The notes below the pieces were generated by a model. That model saw only the letters and a program-made list of their open reading frames with translations. It was not told the origin of the DNA and ran no database searches. A program made the position numbers and the translations under genes. A stretch of DNA of 64,000 nucleotides, from contig JACBWW010000008.1 in assembly GCA_020086605.1 (NCBI GenBank), positions 13,500,431 to 13,564,430 on the forward strand. The letters are read 5' to 3'. Source of the DNA: Lanius collurio (taxonomy: Eukaryota; Chordata; Aves; Passeriformes; Laniidae). Below, one piece after another: positions 53,261 through 62,864 of this stretch (the stretch's first letter is position 1; every line of letters begins with the position of its first letter).

Positions 53261-53357
53261 AGTCGCTCCAAGACACCCCAGCGGCTCCTGCATACCGGCA
53301 CGGACCCGGAGAAACTTGGCCACAGAGAGAGGGACGGCGGCCAGAGGAGGTGTCAGC

Positions 53358-53438
53358 ATGCCGTCTGCTTTGCAGTTTCAATGCCACCTCGTTCTCATCT
53401 TCCTAGCTGCCTCCAAGGGAGAAACCAGATACCTAGAG
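53358..53438 (+). CDS. CRHBP: CRHBP exon 1 (signal peptide)
   Basis: Encodes 27 residues beginning MPSALQFQCHLVLIFLAA and ending ETRYLE, followed by the donor GTGAGC. Human CRHBP has the same length here and the same RYLE end. The ATG has A at -3. It lies about 100 bases downstream of a TATA box. Confidence 0.94.
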
Positions 53439-56400
53439 GTGAGCAATAGGGCTGATTATTAAACACCTCGCTGTGCTTTTAGCTGCTATCTTCTAACTTG
53501 TCTCTCAGCTTTCAAGCATTGTGCTTTATTCTCTCTCCCTTTCCTATTCCCACCTCCCCTGCATTGAACTTACACCTGGGTAATAGTAATGCAACAGTCC
53601 CACGTATTCTGTACTACCACTCCATTTATTTATCCTCAGCAATTTTACTGAGGATTTAAGAGACTCTCAGTGCACTTAGCTGCTGGGATCACTTCTTGGG
53701 TACCAGGTTTATTTCCCCTCTGCTGCAGGTTGGCATCTTTCTGCCTGAGCTCTTCCACAGCTGCACTGTTTCTGGAGGAGGGATGTAATGTGCTGTGCCT
53801 CTTCTTGAGAGGTACAGGGAGAGGACTGCATTTCACTTTGCCCCAGACTCTTTTTGCCCTCCATCTTTCACCAGGTGAGAGATGCTGGTGAAGATGACCC
53901 CTTCCTACTACTCAGTGAAGATCTGAAGCGAGAGCTGTCTGCAGGACAGATCTACCGGCGGTCACTTCGTGAGTTTCTTTGGTGCTCTGGTAGGGACTAC
54001 TGTCAGGTGGGAGAAACCTGAGGGTACCTCGGGGTGGGAAAAAGGGCTAATTGGGAATGACAGAGCTGCAGGAGCTTTTTGCAAGACTAGGGAGAAGAAG
54101 GACAAAACATGAAAACCGCAGAAACCTGTGGTTTGAGGCAGAGGGTTAGGGTTCATAGTTGATGGTCCGAATAACTGGAGCAGGACGGGGATTCTACACC
54201 TACGTCTCTGGGCAGGGTCACATTCCCAAGGGGTGGGGCAGGTATAGCAGCTGTGATTAGAGAGAAATCTGAAAGAATAGAGTACTTGTGCACATATACA
54301 CATGCAGTTTTCTGCTCAGAGACGCTTTGACACATCATTCCCGCATCGCCCCGTCGCATGCTTGTGCTCACACCTGCGAGTTACTATTTATCCTCTGATG
54401 CTCAGCAGGCTCCTAATTGCTTCAGCTGGTTCTCCCTGTCCTCACTGCCAGCCGGATCCCGCTGCGGGGGGCGGGGGGGGGGGGGGGGGGTGTCTCTCCT
54501 ATCCCCCCCCTTCCCCCTTCCCTGCACGGTGGGAGCTGTCGCTGAGTCTCCCTCCAGAGCAGGCAGAGGCAGCAGCCCTTTGTCCCTGCTTCTCCAGGGT
54601 GCATTGACATGCTAAGTATAGAGGGGCAGTTCACCTTCACCGCCGACCAACCACAGCTGCACTGCGCAACCTTTTTCATCGGGGAGCCCGAGGAGCTCAT
54701 CACCATAGACTACGACTTTGTGAACATCGACTGCCGAGGGGGTGACTTCCTGAAGGTAAGAAGCTGCAAGTCTCTGCTCTCCTCTGACTTGTGAAGTGTT
54801 TGCTGTGCTTGCAAGGGGCAGGCGAGCGCGTGTGCGTTATCTCTGTATGTGTGTGTTTGTGTGTGCAAAACAGGCTTTCACAGAGCAACCATCTCTGGGA
54901 TGGCTCTTTCTCCTCCCTGAGGCACTCTGAGTATGTGTCCCCCCATCACAACTCCTCTAAAGCAAAGTCAGATGCAGGATGAGGATCCCTCTCCAAACTA
55001 CAGCAATGGAAGCACCTCTATGGAGTGTCCTTTAGGAATAGCTGAAAATTTGGTCAGTAGGATTTTCTCATTGCTCTGTGAATCACATGAGCCCTGCAGA
55101 TAATGATACAACTCTCTGGGTGGCTGTTCCTGCACTGGGACCTCTGCTCACAGGTCACTCAGCATCAGATTAATAGTGAGTGGATCATTGCAGGCTTTCT
55201 TTAAAATTTCCCTGCTAGAACTTTTCAGGACACTGGAGAGGCTCATGAGCCATTGATAACCCAGTGATAAAAAACTTTACCAGCCCGTTTCTCTGGCAGG
55301 CAGAAACATTCACCGAGATCTGAACTGGGTCAGGGAGAGAAAGGGAGGCTCCCGTCGCCCTGCATCTTGCCCTTTGTGCTGCACTGGCCAGGCACAGCAC
55401 AGACCACATCCCACCTAGTGGCCAGCTGAGGTCCAGGAACGGGGAGAAGGAGGAAATCTGACCTTTAGGCCTTTTCTTGTCTCCTGCTCCCTTTACCCTG
55501 GAGAATTCTCTCTCTCCGTTCCATGCCTTGGCTGAGACCTCTCCCCACATAGTTACAGGGAGGCTGATTTCAGTCTCTTGTGGGTTCAAGACTTTTGTAC
55601 CTGCGCTTATGGTCACTCATGGAGGCTAGAAAAAAGCCAAGAGTTCTTTTTGTTTTATTGAGCTTTCCTTTCTTTGGTCATGGTGTCCCAAACTTCTGTG
55701 TTATATTGCTGTATATATATAGGCAACTTTTCCCTCGTGTAATTTGAGCACCTGCATCTCATTACTTCAGAAATTTACAGTTCTGGCAAATTCAGAGACT
55801 GATCCTGATGGGTTTTTGCATCAAAAAGTCCCACAAATCAGAATTACGGACTGAAGAGATGGCTGAATCTGGTCCGTGAATTTTGGGAGTATTGATTGAA
55901 GTGTTTAAGGAATTACCATGTGAGAGCATCTAGTAGGGAACTGAAACAGCAAGGCAGGCAACTGCATATCTATGCTAGAATTAACAGATATTTCTACTTC
56001 TGATAAATTTCTCTGAAGATGGTGAGGAAAAATTATTACTTTTTTGTTATGAAGGAAAGATTTGATGCTTAAGGTCCAGAAAAATATGCAGGATTTGTTT
56101 TTCTTTCTAATGGTTAGGATGAGGTGAAAGAGCTGACACAAGTGAGAGCAATATCTCTGCCAATAACTCCTCTCCAAAGGTTTTGTATTCCAATACCTCT
56201 GGAAGGCCACCAGGACAATTAATGACAAGCTGTAAAACATGGATGGTGGAAAATTATAGGCCAGATCAATTGACAGAACTTGAAAAGGTTACTTATATTT
56301 CCTGTGGCTCCCAAATAAAACTGGTCAAAAACTTCTCCTAGTAACCAACAAATTGCAAAAAAAAAAAAAGAATGTGATGATGCTGAAGCAAAAAGAGATA

Positions 56401-59400
56401 CTTCCCTCAAAAATAAGATAACTGAAATTTTCACTTGAAGGAGAGAAAAACAACATTAAAAATTATGTGTATCCCTTTCCTAAACATCAGTTGAAGCATG
56501 AATATTTAGTTAAATGTTAGGAAATCAATAAATGCAAAGAATTTTTGTTTTCAGTTTGTCTCTTTGAAGAGGTTATATGATGTCAAAATAAAAGAGTGTC
56601 TGTTATACTTTATGCTTCTGCTCTCTGCTAACAGAGCAATAAGCAAAACCCTTGTTTTACATGATTGAACCTCTGTAGGTGTTTGATGGATGGATACTCA
56701 AGGGGGAGAAATTTCCCAGTTCCTTGGACCATCCCCTCACCACTTCTCAAAGATATGTAGACTTCTGTGAAAGTGGGAATATTCAGAGGAGCATCAGGTC
56801 ATCACAGAACGTGGCAATGATCTTCTTCAGGATTCAGCAACCAGGCAATGGATTTAGTGTCACAGTCAAGAAAAACAGCAATCTCTTTCGTAAGTCTGCA
56901 TTTCATACCACCAAAGGGGCTTGAATTTGGGGTGGGAAGCAAAAAGAATGTGTTGCTTTGCGGTAGGTTTTCTCACTGTGGATGTCTGCCCTGACATGGC
57001 TGCAGTAAGGCCAGCAGAGTTGTGCGCACCTGCAGGCTTGACTCAGACTCGCTGTCTGTCCAAAGGAAAAAAAAAAGGAGCTTAAGAGATCACACAGGCT
57101 TCAATATGCAAGGAAATCAATAAATGCAAGACCATAAGGCTCTCTCTGTCAAATAAGATCCCTCCCAATCCAATATTGTCATGTTCCAATTTAGCTAGAA
57201 CAAATAGCTTTAATTTAGCAGCTTCGATCTCAGCAATTTCTAGATCTGGGTGAACAATGAAGAAAAAATATTTGAAATAGTTCAACAGTAAAATCAGTGT
57301 ATTGAAAAGTTATATGGTAGTTATTTGAAATATACGACCACAAGAATCTATTTGCAAATTCTTTCCCTAAGGCTCTGAGCTGGCAAGGCACAAATTATCA
57401 CAGAATCATAGAATGGCTTGGGTTGAAAGAGGTCATAAAGATCATCTTGTTTCAACCTCCCTACCATGGCCAGGAATGCCACACACTATAAACCAGGTTG
57501 TCCATGGCCCCATGCAGCCTAGTGTTGAACTCTTCCAGCAGTGGGGCACCCACAACTTGGCTGTACAGCCTGTTCCAGTGCCTCACTTGAATTGTTTCAT
57601 GCAGAGTGGACAGGACATTTAACAATTGTTGTTCAGGCCAGCCTGATTTATCTGCCTAACCATACAAAGTAATAAAAAAAGAGAGAGGTGACAGCATGTC
57701 TGCCCTGTCCTTACTCCAAGTTATTCAGACTTGAGCCTGCAAGCTGGGTCCCTACTCCGGTGTGGCTTCATGCCCATGGAAGTGATTATTGTATCCAAAT
57801 GCTGGAGGTGGCTGCTGTCTTTCACTGTCCTGCCGAAGCAGCTGCAGGACCCCAGGTCTGTGTCAATGATCCCTTGGGCTGCTCGCATAGATGATAAGTT
57901 ATTCCTTTACCTGAACTCTTAAATTTGAACTTAAAGATAAAATCATGCTCTCACTTGTATGAGATATTTTGTAGGGTAAGGAACTCCAGTTAAGAGGAGC
58001 AGAATAGGATTTAGGGGGTTGCTGGCAATATCAGGCAATAAGCTGTCAAAACTAAAAATCCCTCCTTCCACCTGTGTTTAGCCTCCTTCAGACTGACAAA
58101 CTGTATGAGCCCTTGACAGCATGACCCCCTCATGTATAGATTTAGGGGTGTGAGCTCTCCTATTGACTGCTTCACCCTCAAGTTCTGACAGACCTCGTGC
58201 TATGTAGTAAACAATGGGGAGGGAATTTTTAAGGAACAAATGCTATGCAAGAACCTCAGAAAATGCCACACACATATTTTTCAACATTTGTTTGTAAGTA
58301 ACAGTAATTAAATTATCTCTGCTTTTTTGGTACCAGAATTATGTAGTTTTGCTGTGTGTAGTGATAACTGGACGAGTAACTCTTGTACCTTTTCCTGTGT
58401 CCCAGCTTGCAATGTCATTTCTCAGACTCCCTCAGGAAGGTTTACCATGGTCATTCCTCACCAGCACAGAAACTGCAGCTTCTCCATAATCTACCCAGTG
58501 GTGATAAAAATATCTGATCTTATCCTGGGACATTTAAATGGCCTCTTTTTAAAGGTGAGTTCTTTATTTGCTAAGAAAACACTAGCACGTGCAGTTTTCC
58601 TGGGCACGGAAGAGAGAAGGGGTGAAGCAGGGATAGCCTGTGGCACTAGGTGCTAAGGCACGNNNNNNNNNNNNNNNNNNNNNNNNNNNNNNNNNNNNNN
58701 NNNNNNNNNNNNNNNNNNNNNNNNNNNNNNNNNNNNNNNNNNNNNNNNNNNNNNNNNNNNNNNNNNNNNNNNNNNNNNNNNNNNNNNNNNNNNNNNNNNN
58801 NNNNNNNNNNNNNNNNNNNNNNNNNNNNNNNNNNNNNNNNNNNNNNNNNNNNNNNNNNNNNNNNNNNNNNNNNNNNNNNNNNNNNNNNNNNNNNNNNNNN
58901 NNNNNNNNNNNNNNNNNNNNNNNNNNNNNNNNNNNNNNNNNNNNNNNNNNNNNNNNNNNNNNNNNNNNNNNNNNNNNNNNNNNNNNNNNACCTTAACAGT
59001 CCAGGCACTGTTTGAAGATTTAACTGGCAAGTGCTGCTGTTGAATGATAATACTGACCACTGGAATGAGATTAAAATGTGTTTTCTTGGTGGTGTGAAGG
59101 AAGTGAAAATCCATCTCAGCAGCTCCTGATCTCCCAGTGACATACTGATTTCTGTCCAAGTGAAGAAGGTGCTCCAAGTTTACAAAACAAATAGGTTTTA
59201 CCAAGCCTCCACTCAAATGGCTTATCTAAAGAAGCAGTTAGTGGTACACTTGATTTCCCCCAGAGCGAGTCCATGTGCTGGGCACTACCATTTGAGTTTG
59301 TCTTAATGGGACTCTCACATGTCTTTGTTCCTGTGAAGAATGTCCTTACACACAAACCTACTCATCCCTCTAAAGGGAAACATTTCAATGTTGCTAACTT

Positions 59401-59879
59401 TGCCTATCTTCAGGATAGAGTGCCATTACCCTTACCCATCACTCATTTTATCTAACAGTAGCACACAGATGTGGAGCGGCATTTGCATGAGGGAAGGATA
59501 CTTGATTAAATACTCAAGCATTGTAAAGCAAAACTAAGAAACACAAAGGTTAATCAGCAGTATCATCACCAGCAGGTCATCACTACACGCAAATTTGCTT
59601 TATTTCCAGAACTGCATGTATAGGTGCCTTATAAATCCCACCATTATATATCTCTTTTCCCTCACTCTCTATCATATAAATGTATCTTTGTATCTCCTTT
59701 ATATCTCTTTTCCCTAATTAGCCCAAATGAAGATTGGCTGTGACAACACAGTGCTGCGAATGGTCTCCAGTGGCAAGCATATCAACCGTGTTACATTTGA
59801 GTATCACCAACTTGATCTGCAGGAAACAGAAACAAGAAAGGAGAACAGCATTGAGGAATTCTGCTTTCCTAGTATCTGA
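53358..59879 (+). CDS. CRHBP: Corticotropin-releasing-hormone-binding protein (exon 6 missing in assembly gap)
   Basis: Secreted glycoprotein that binds CRH and urocortin and limits their action on CRH receptors. Visible coding exons are 53358-53438, 53875-53968, 54598-54755, 56679-56889, 58406-58554 and 59722-59879. Intron phases run 0,1,0,1,0 and then 1 before the last exon. A hydrophobic signal peptide covers about residues 1-21. Cysteines fall at 60, 81, 104, 141, 183 and 205, matching the human disulfide-paired positions, and N204-C-S is the conserved glycosylation sequon. R56 and D62, which I recall as ligand-contact residues in mutagenesis work, are both present. Visible coding length is 851 nt, so an exon of 118 nt would restore the human length of 322 residues and place the final cysteines at 277 and 318. 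That exon is absent from readable sequence and must lie in the N run, so the gene is incompletely assembled and need not be broken. Confidence 0.96.
53875..53968 (+). CDS. CRHBP: CRHBP exon 2
   Basis: Follows the acceptor TTTCACCAG and reads VRDAGEDDPFLLLSEDLKRE, then LSAGQIYRRSL, ending in phase 1 before GTGAGT. It includes Arg56. The acceptor is followed directly by GTGAGA, itself donor-like, but the frame and family match fix the exon start at 53875. Confidence 0.94.
54473..54490 (+). repeat. G homopolymer (18 G) in CRHBP intron 2
   Basis: Eighteen consecutive G residues preceded by GCGGGGGGC, and followed after 12 bases by runs of 8 and 5 C. It lies about 110 bases upstream of the exon 3 acceptor. 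The G tract can form a quadruplex or pair with the C tracts as a hairpin. Confidence 0.95.
54598..54755 (+). CDS. CRHBP: CRHBP exon 3
   Basis: Acceptor TTCTCCAG, then codon 59 (Arg) completed and CIDMLSIEGQFTFTADQPQ onward, ending GGDFLK before GTAAGA. It contains C60, C81, C104 and Asp62. The polypyrimidine tract is preceded about 110 bases upstream by a long G homopolymer. Confidence 0.95.
56679..56889 (+). CDS. CRHBP: CRHBP exon 4
   Basis: Acceptor CCTCTGTAG, then VFDGWILKGEKFPSSLDHPL through YVDFCESG and SSQNVAMIFFRIQQPGNGF, ending in phase 1 at NLF before GTAAGT. It contains C141. The VFDGWILKGEKFPSS and SIRSSQNVAMIFFR blocks match the CRHBP sequence I know from mammals. Confidence 0.96.
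57399..57600 (-). mobile_element. CR1 LINE 3' end in CRHBP intron 4
   Basis: TCACAGAATCATAGAATGG tail at the left, then GAGGTCATAAAGATCATCTT, CTACCATGGCCAGGAATGCC and GTTCCAGTGCCTCAC. It is a minus-strand CR1 of about 200 bases, antisense to CRHBP. Confidence 0.9.
58406..58554 (+). CDS. CRHBP: CRHBP exon 5
   Basis: Acceptor TGTGTCCCAG, then codon 182 (Pro) completed and CNVISQTPSGRFTMVIPHQH onward, with sequon N204-C-S and the block IIYPVVIKISDL. Ends GLFLK before GTGAGT in phase 0. C183 and C205 are present. Confidence 0.96.
58663..58989. other. Assembly gap (327 N) inside CRHBP
   Basis: Run of N between CRHBP exons 5 and 7. The flanking readable sequence contains no match to the expected exon 6, so the gap very probably contains it. 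A separate single N occurs at 34681. Confidence 0.97.
59722..59879 (+). CDS. CRHBP: CRHBP exon 7 (C-terminus)
   Basis: Acceptor CCCTAATTAG. The first two bases (CC) finish a codon begun in the unseen exon 6. The frame then reads QMKIGCDNTVLRMVSSGKHI and on to EFCFPSI, with TGA at 59877-59879. The cysteine of IGC and that of EFC are the expected positions 277 and 318. The segment from about residue 302 to 311 (DLQETETRKE) is more charged than the human counterpart. Confidence 0.95.
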
Positions 59880-60413
59880 GAAACACATCTTCACATAGCT
59901 AGTAAGGTTCTATAATAGTGTATTTTTTCCTTTAACTAGCTGGTGGTGTTGAGCCTTTCTAGAAGCATAATTTTTTTTTCATACAAATCAGTCATTCCCA
60001 TTAGAAAGCAGGAGGAAGCTACAAATGTATTCATCTTTGTTATTATCATTACATTCTTTCTGCAATGTTTAAGCTCATTTATCATATCCAAAATCAATAG
60101 CAAGAATAGAAGGGTATGTTTCCTGTATAAATATCATTAGGAAAATAGACGAAAATACTAGTCTGGGGATATATGAAACCCACAATAAATATAAACTTCA
60201 TGCAGCAGCTTTATCCTTTTATATCAAGTATAAACAAACAAACTAAAAAAGAAGGTGAAATATGCTTCCAGTTTTGTAAGAAGAAACAACATTAGTGTGC
60301 GTAAATCTACTGGTTTATTTATGACTATAAATGTACTATTTATTTCTAATGACATGTTTTTAATAAAAATTTATAGCATGAGACTTCCTTACACAAATCC
60401 AAACGTAAATAAA
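59880..60413 (+). terminator. CRHBP: CRHBP 3' UTR with poly(A) signals
   Basis: AT-rich sequence after the stop with three AATAAA hexamers, at 60184-60189, 60362-60367 and 60408-60413. Any of them could direct polyadenylation, and the sequence does not decide which is used. Confidence 0.6.
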
Positions 60414-60419
60414 CACATT

Positions 60420-61398
60420 CAAACAGTTGGCAAAGAGTTCTTCTGTTGTATTTTTTTTGAAGAAATCTTTTAACATATGGATTAAAATTTATAAGTCTTG
60501 TGCAGTTCTCTGGAAATTAAAATTTTGAATAGAGCTTATTGAAAAACCATGAACTACTATGAGGAAAAATTTGATTTGTCTAGGTTGCTTACATGTCCAC
60601 ATAGATTAAGTTTCAGCAGTACACTTACTGGTACCTTCCCTCCTTCAGATTTTTTGGTTAGGTGTCCTGCTGACCCGTGAAGGCCAGGATACAAAAATAC
60701 AGATTGATTATTTTCTAGGCCTTTGCTGTCCCAGAAAAGCAGTGTCAGCCTTGAAGAGCTCTGGGAAGCACAAGCTCAGCACAGGCCCAGAGTTGTGTTT
60801 TAGCTTTGAAAGCAAGGACTGATGTGTATGATTTCTGGGGGTGATACCTGGCAGTAACAAGAGCAAACTGTTCTTCCTCCAGGGCTCAGTTAATGGTGAA
60901 ACCGAATTAATCCAGCTGCAGTCCTGAAATCTTTCACTCTAAATTATGGCTCTTAATCTCACAGCCATTCACCCAAAATCAAGTGTCTTGATTATTCAGC
61001 AGCTCTGCAGTTCATCTCCCTGACTGAAGTGGGGGAAAACCACAGGATGCCTCAGACTCTCCCTCTTTTGGTCTTGGAAGCCTTGTTTTTCTGACTGAAT
61101 CATGAACAGATGGATGTGTTTGGTGGCCTGGTCAGACTCAGGTGAGCGTATCCATCCTGTAGGGCTGTGTTCATGGAAAAAGTGGAGATTGTTTTGCCTT
61201 GTTCCAAAGAAAACAGATGAAAGTGCAGCTGGCTACTCCACAACGTGAAGCAGCCCTGACTCACATCTCTGAGTGGGGGGTCCTTGGCTACATCCTACAT
61301 TCCTGCTCCAGCCTTGGGCAAACCGCTGTGGGGTTTCTGAGCCCTGCTGAAGTGCTGGCAGTATTGGTGTCACCACCCAGCATCAGAAACATCAAATC
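60420..61398. other. Intergenic DNA downstream of CRHBP
   Basis: No exon, RNA gene or identifiable repeat seen between the CRHBP 3' UTR and the following CR1. Confidence 0.5.
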
Positions 61399-62240
61399 CT
61401 AGAATCCCAAAATCTGAGTTGGAAGGGATCTTAAACCTCATCTAGTTCCAGCCCCCCTGCTGTGGACAGGATCACATTTCATTAGACCAGGTTGCCCAAA
61501 GCTCCACTCCCAACAGGTCCATGTCCTTCCTGTGCTGGGACCCCAGGGCTGGATGCAGCACTGCAGGTGGGGTCTCAGCAGAGCAGAGGGGCAGAATCCC
61601 CTGCCTGGCCCCGCTGGCTGCGCTGCTTTGGATGCAGCCCAGGACACGTTTGGCTCTCTGGGCTGGGAGTGCCCATGGCTGGGTCATGTCCAGCCTCTCA
61701 CCCACCAGCACCCCCAAGGCCTTCTGGGCAGGGCTGCTCTGATCTGTCCATCCCCAGCCTGTGCTGATACCAGGGCTCCCCTGACCCAGGTGCAGCATCT
61801 TGCACTTGGCCTTGTTAAACCTCATAACATTCCCATGGGCTGTCTCCTAGACCTTGTCCAGGCCCCTCTGGATTACATCCCATCCTTCTGCTGTGTCATC
61901 TGCAAATTTGCTGAGGGTGCACTTGATCCCCTTGTCTATGACATTAAAGAAGATATTAACTCACACAGGTCCCAGTACAGGCCCCTGAGGAACACCACTT
62001 ATCACCGAGGTACAATGCAATTCTGAGCCACTGGCCACTACACTCTGCATGTGACTGTCAAGCCAATCCTCATCCACCTAACAATCCACCCATTAAATCC
62101 TTCTCTCCAATTTGGAGAATTTGGGGGGACTGTGTCAAAGATTTTACGGAAGGCCACATAAATAACCCCTATAATGTTTCCCTTGTCCACTGATGAAGTC
62201 ACTCAATCATAGAAGGCCACCAATTTGGTCAATCAGGGAG
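61399..62240 (-). mobile_element. CR1 LINE fragment with decayed reverse-transcriptase sequence
   Basis: The left end carries the 3' tail (CTAGAATCCCAAAATCTGAG, GGATCTTAAACCTCATCTAG) and passes within about 100 bases into ORF2 C-terminal sequence. A 117-codon minus-strand open frame (61472-61825) has the CR1 RT landmarks FNKAKCKMLHLGQ, KALGVLVGERLDM, RVLGCIQSS and KDMDLL. Farther right, GTCATCTGCAAATTTGCTGA and AACACCACTTATCACC continue the RT coding region, now interrupted. The element is 5'-truncated and has lost part of its 3' UTR. Confidence 0.9.
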
Positions 62241-62479
62241 AGAAAAATCAGGGCTCAATGAAAATGCTTTTTTTCTGAGAAAACTTGAAGTGGCAGAGCA
62301 TCTTTGTCCCCAGATATCTCACTCAGTTCGTTCTTTCTGGATGCCTGTCACTGTCAGGGTGGTCCTAAGTGCAAGTAGTCCCACTGATGCCATGATGATT
62401 TTTTGTATTTTCTTTTATATCCCTTTTATATACCTTCTTACAGCTTTTGTATTCTTGGTGGGTTTTAGCCTACATTCTT

Positions 62480-62840
62480 AGAATTATTTGGCAAGCTAGA
62501 TGACTAAACATTTTAGAAGCCTTGATCAGAAAGCCCCATACCCCAAGGTCCTCTCTAGAACACATTTTGTAAACTAAGATAGAACCATCCAGAGGAAGGT
62601 TCCTTGGGGAAGGGGCCTCTTTCAAGCCTCTCATTGGGGAATCTCTGATAGTTATGCTAATTAGTAAGGCCTATAATGTTATACCCGAGTTATTGTGGGT
62701 GTGTGTTGTGGTGTGCATTTCTGTGCATTCCACCTGGATTTGGTGTACCTGAGGATCCATAAAATAAATGCAGAGGTGAAATCCCTTTTTCCCTTCTAAT
62801 AGTGTTTGATTCTTGATTTTCAGACCAGGAAAAGGCATCA
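62480..62840 (+). mobile_element. Probable avian ERVL-type solo LTR
   Basis: On the + strand: CTTTCAAGCCTCTCATTGGG, TAGTTATGCTAATTAGTAAG, ATTCCACCTGGATTTGGTGT, ACCTGAGGATCCATAAAATA (AATAAA at 62763-62768), then GTGTTTGATTCTTGATTTTC. This order of blocks is one I associate with ERVL-like LTRs of birds. The ends are not sharply defined, and no viral coding sequence accompanies it. Confidence 0.5.
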
Positions 62841-62864
62841 CCACCAGCCATTCCTGACAACCCT

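Noticed and set aside
58640..59216. Long open frames crossing the N run
   Set aside because: They are open only because N bases cannot encode stops.
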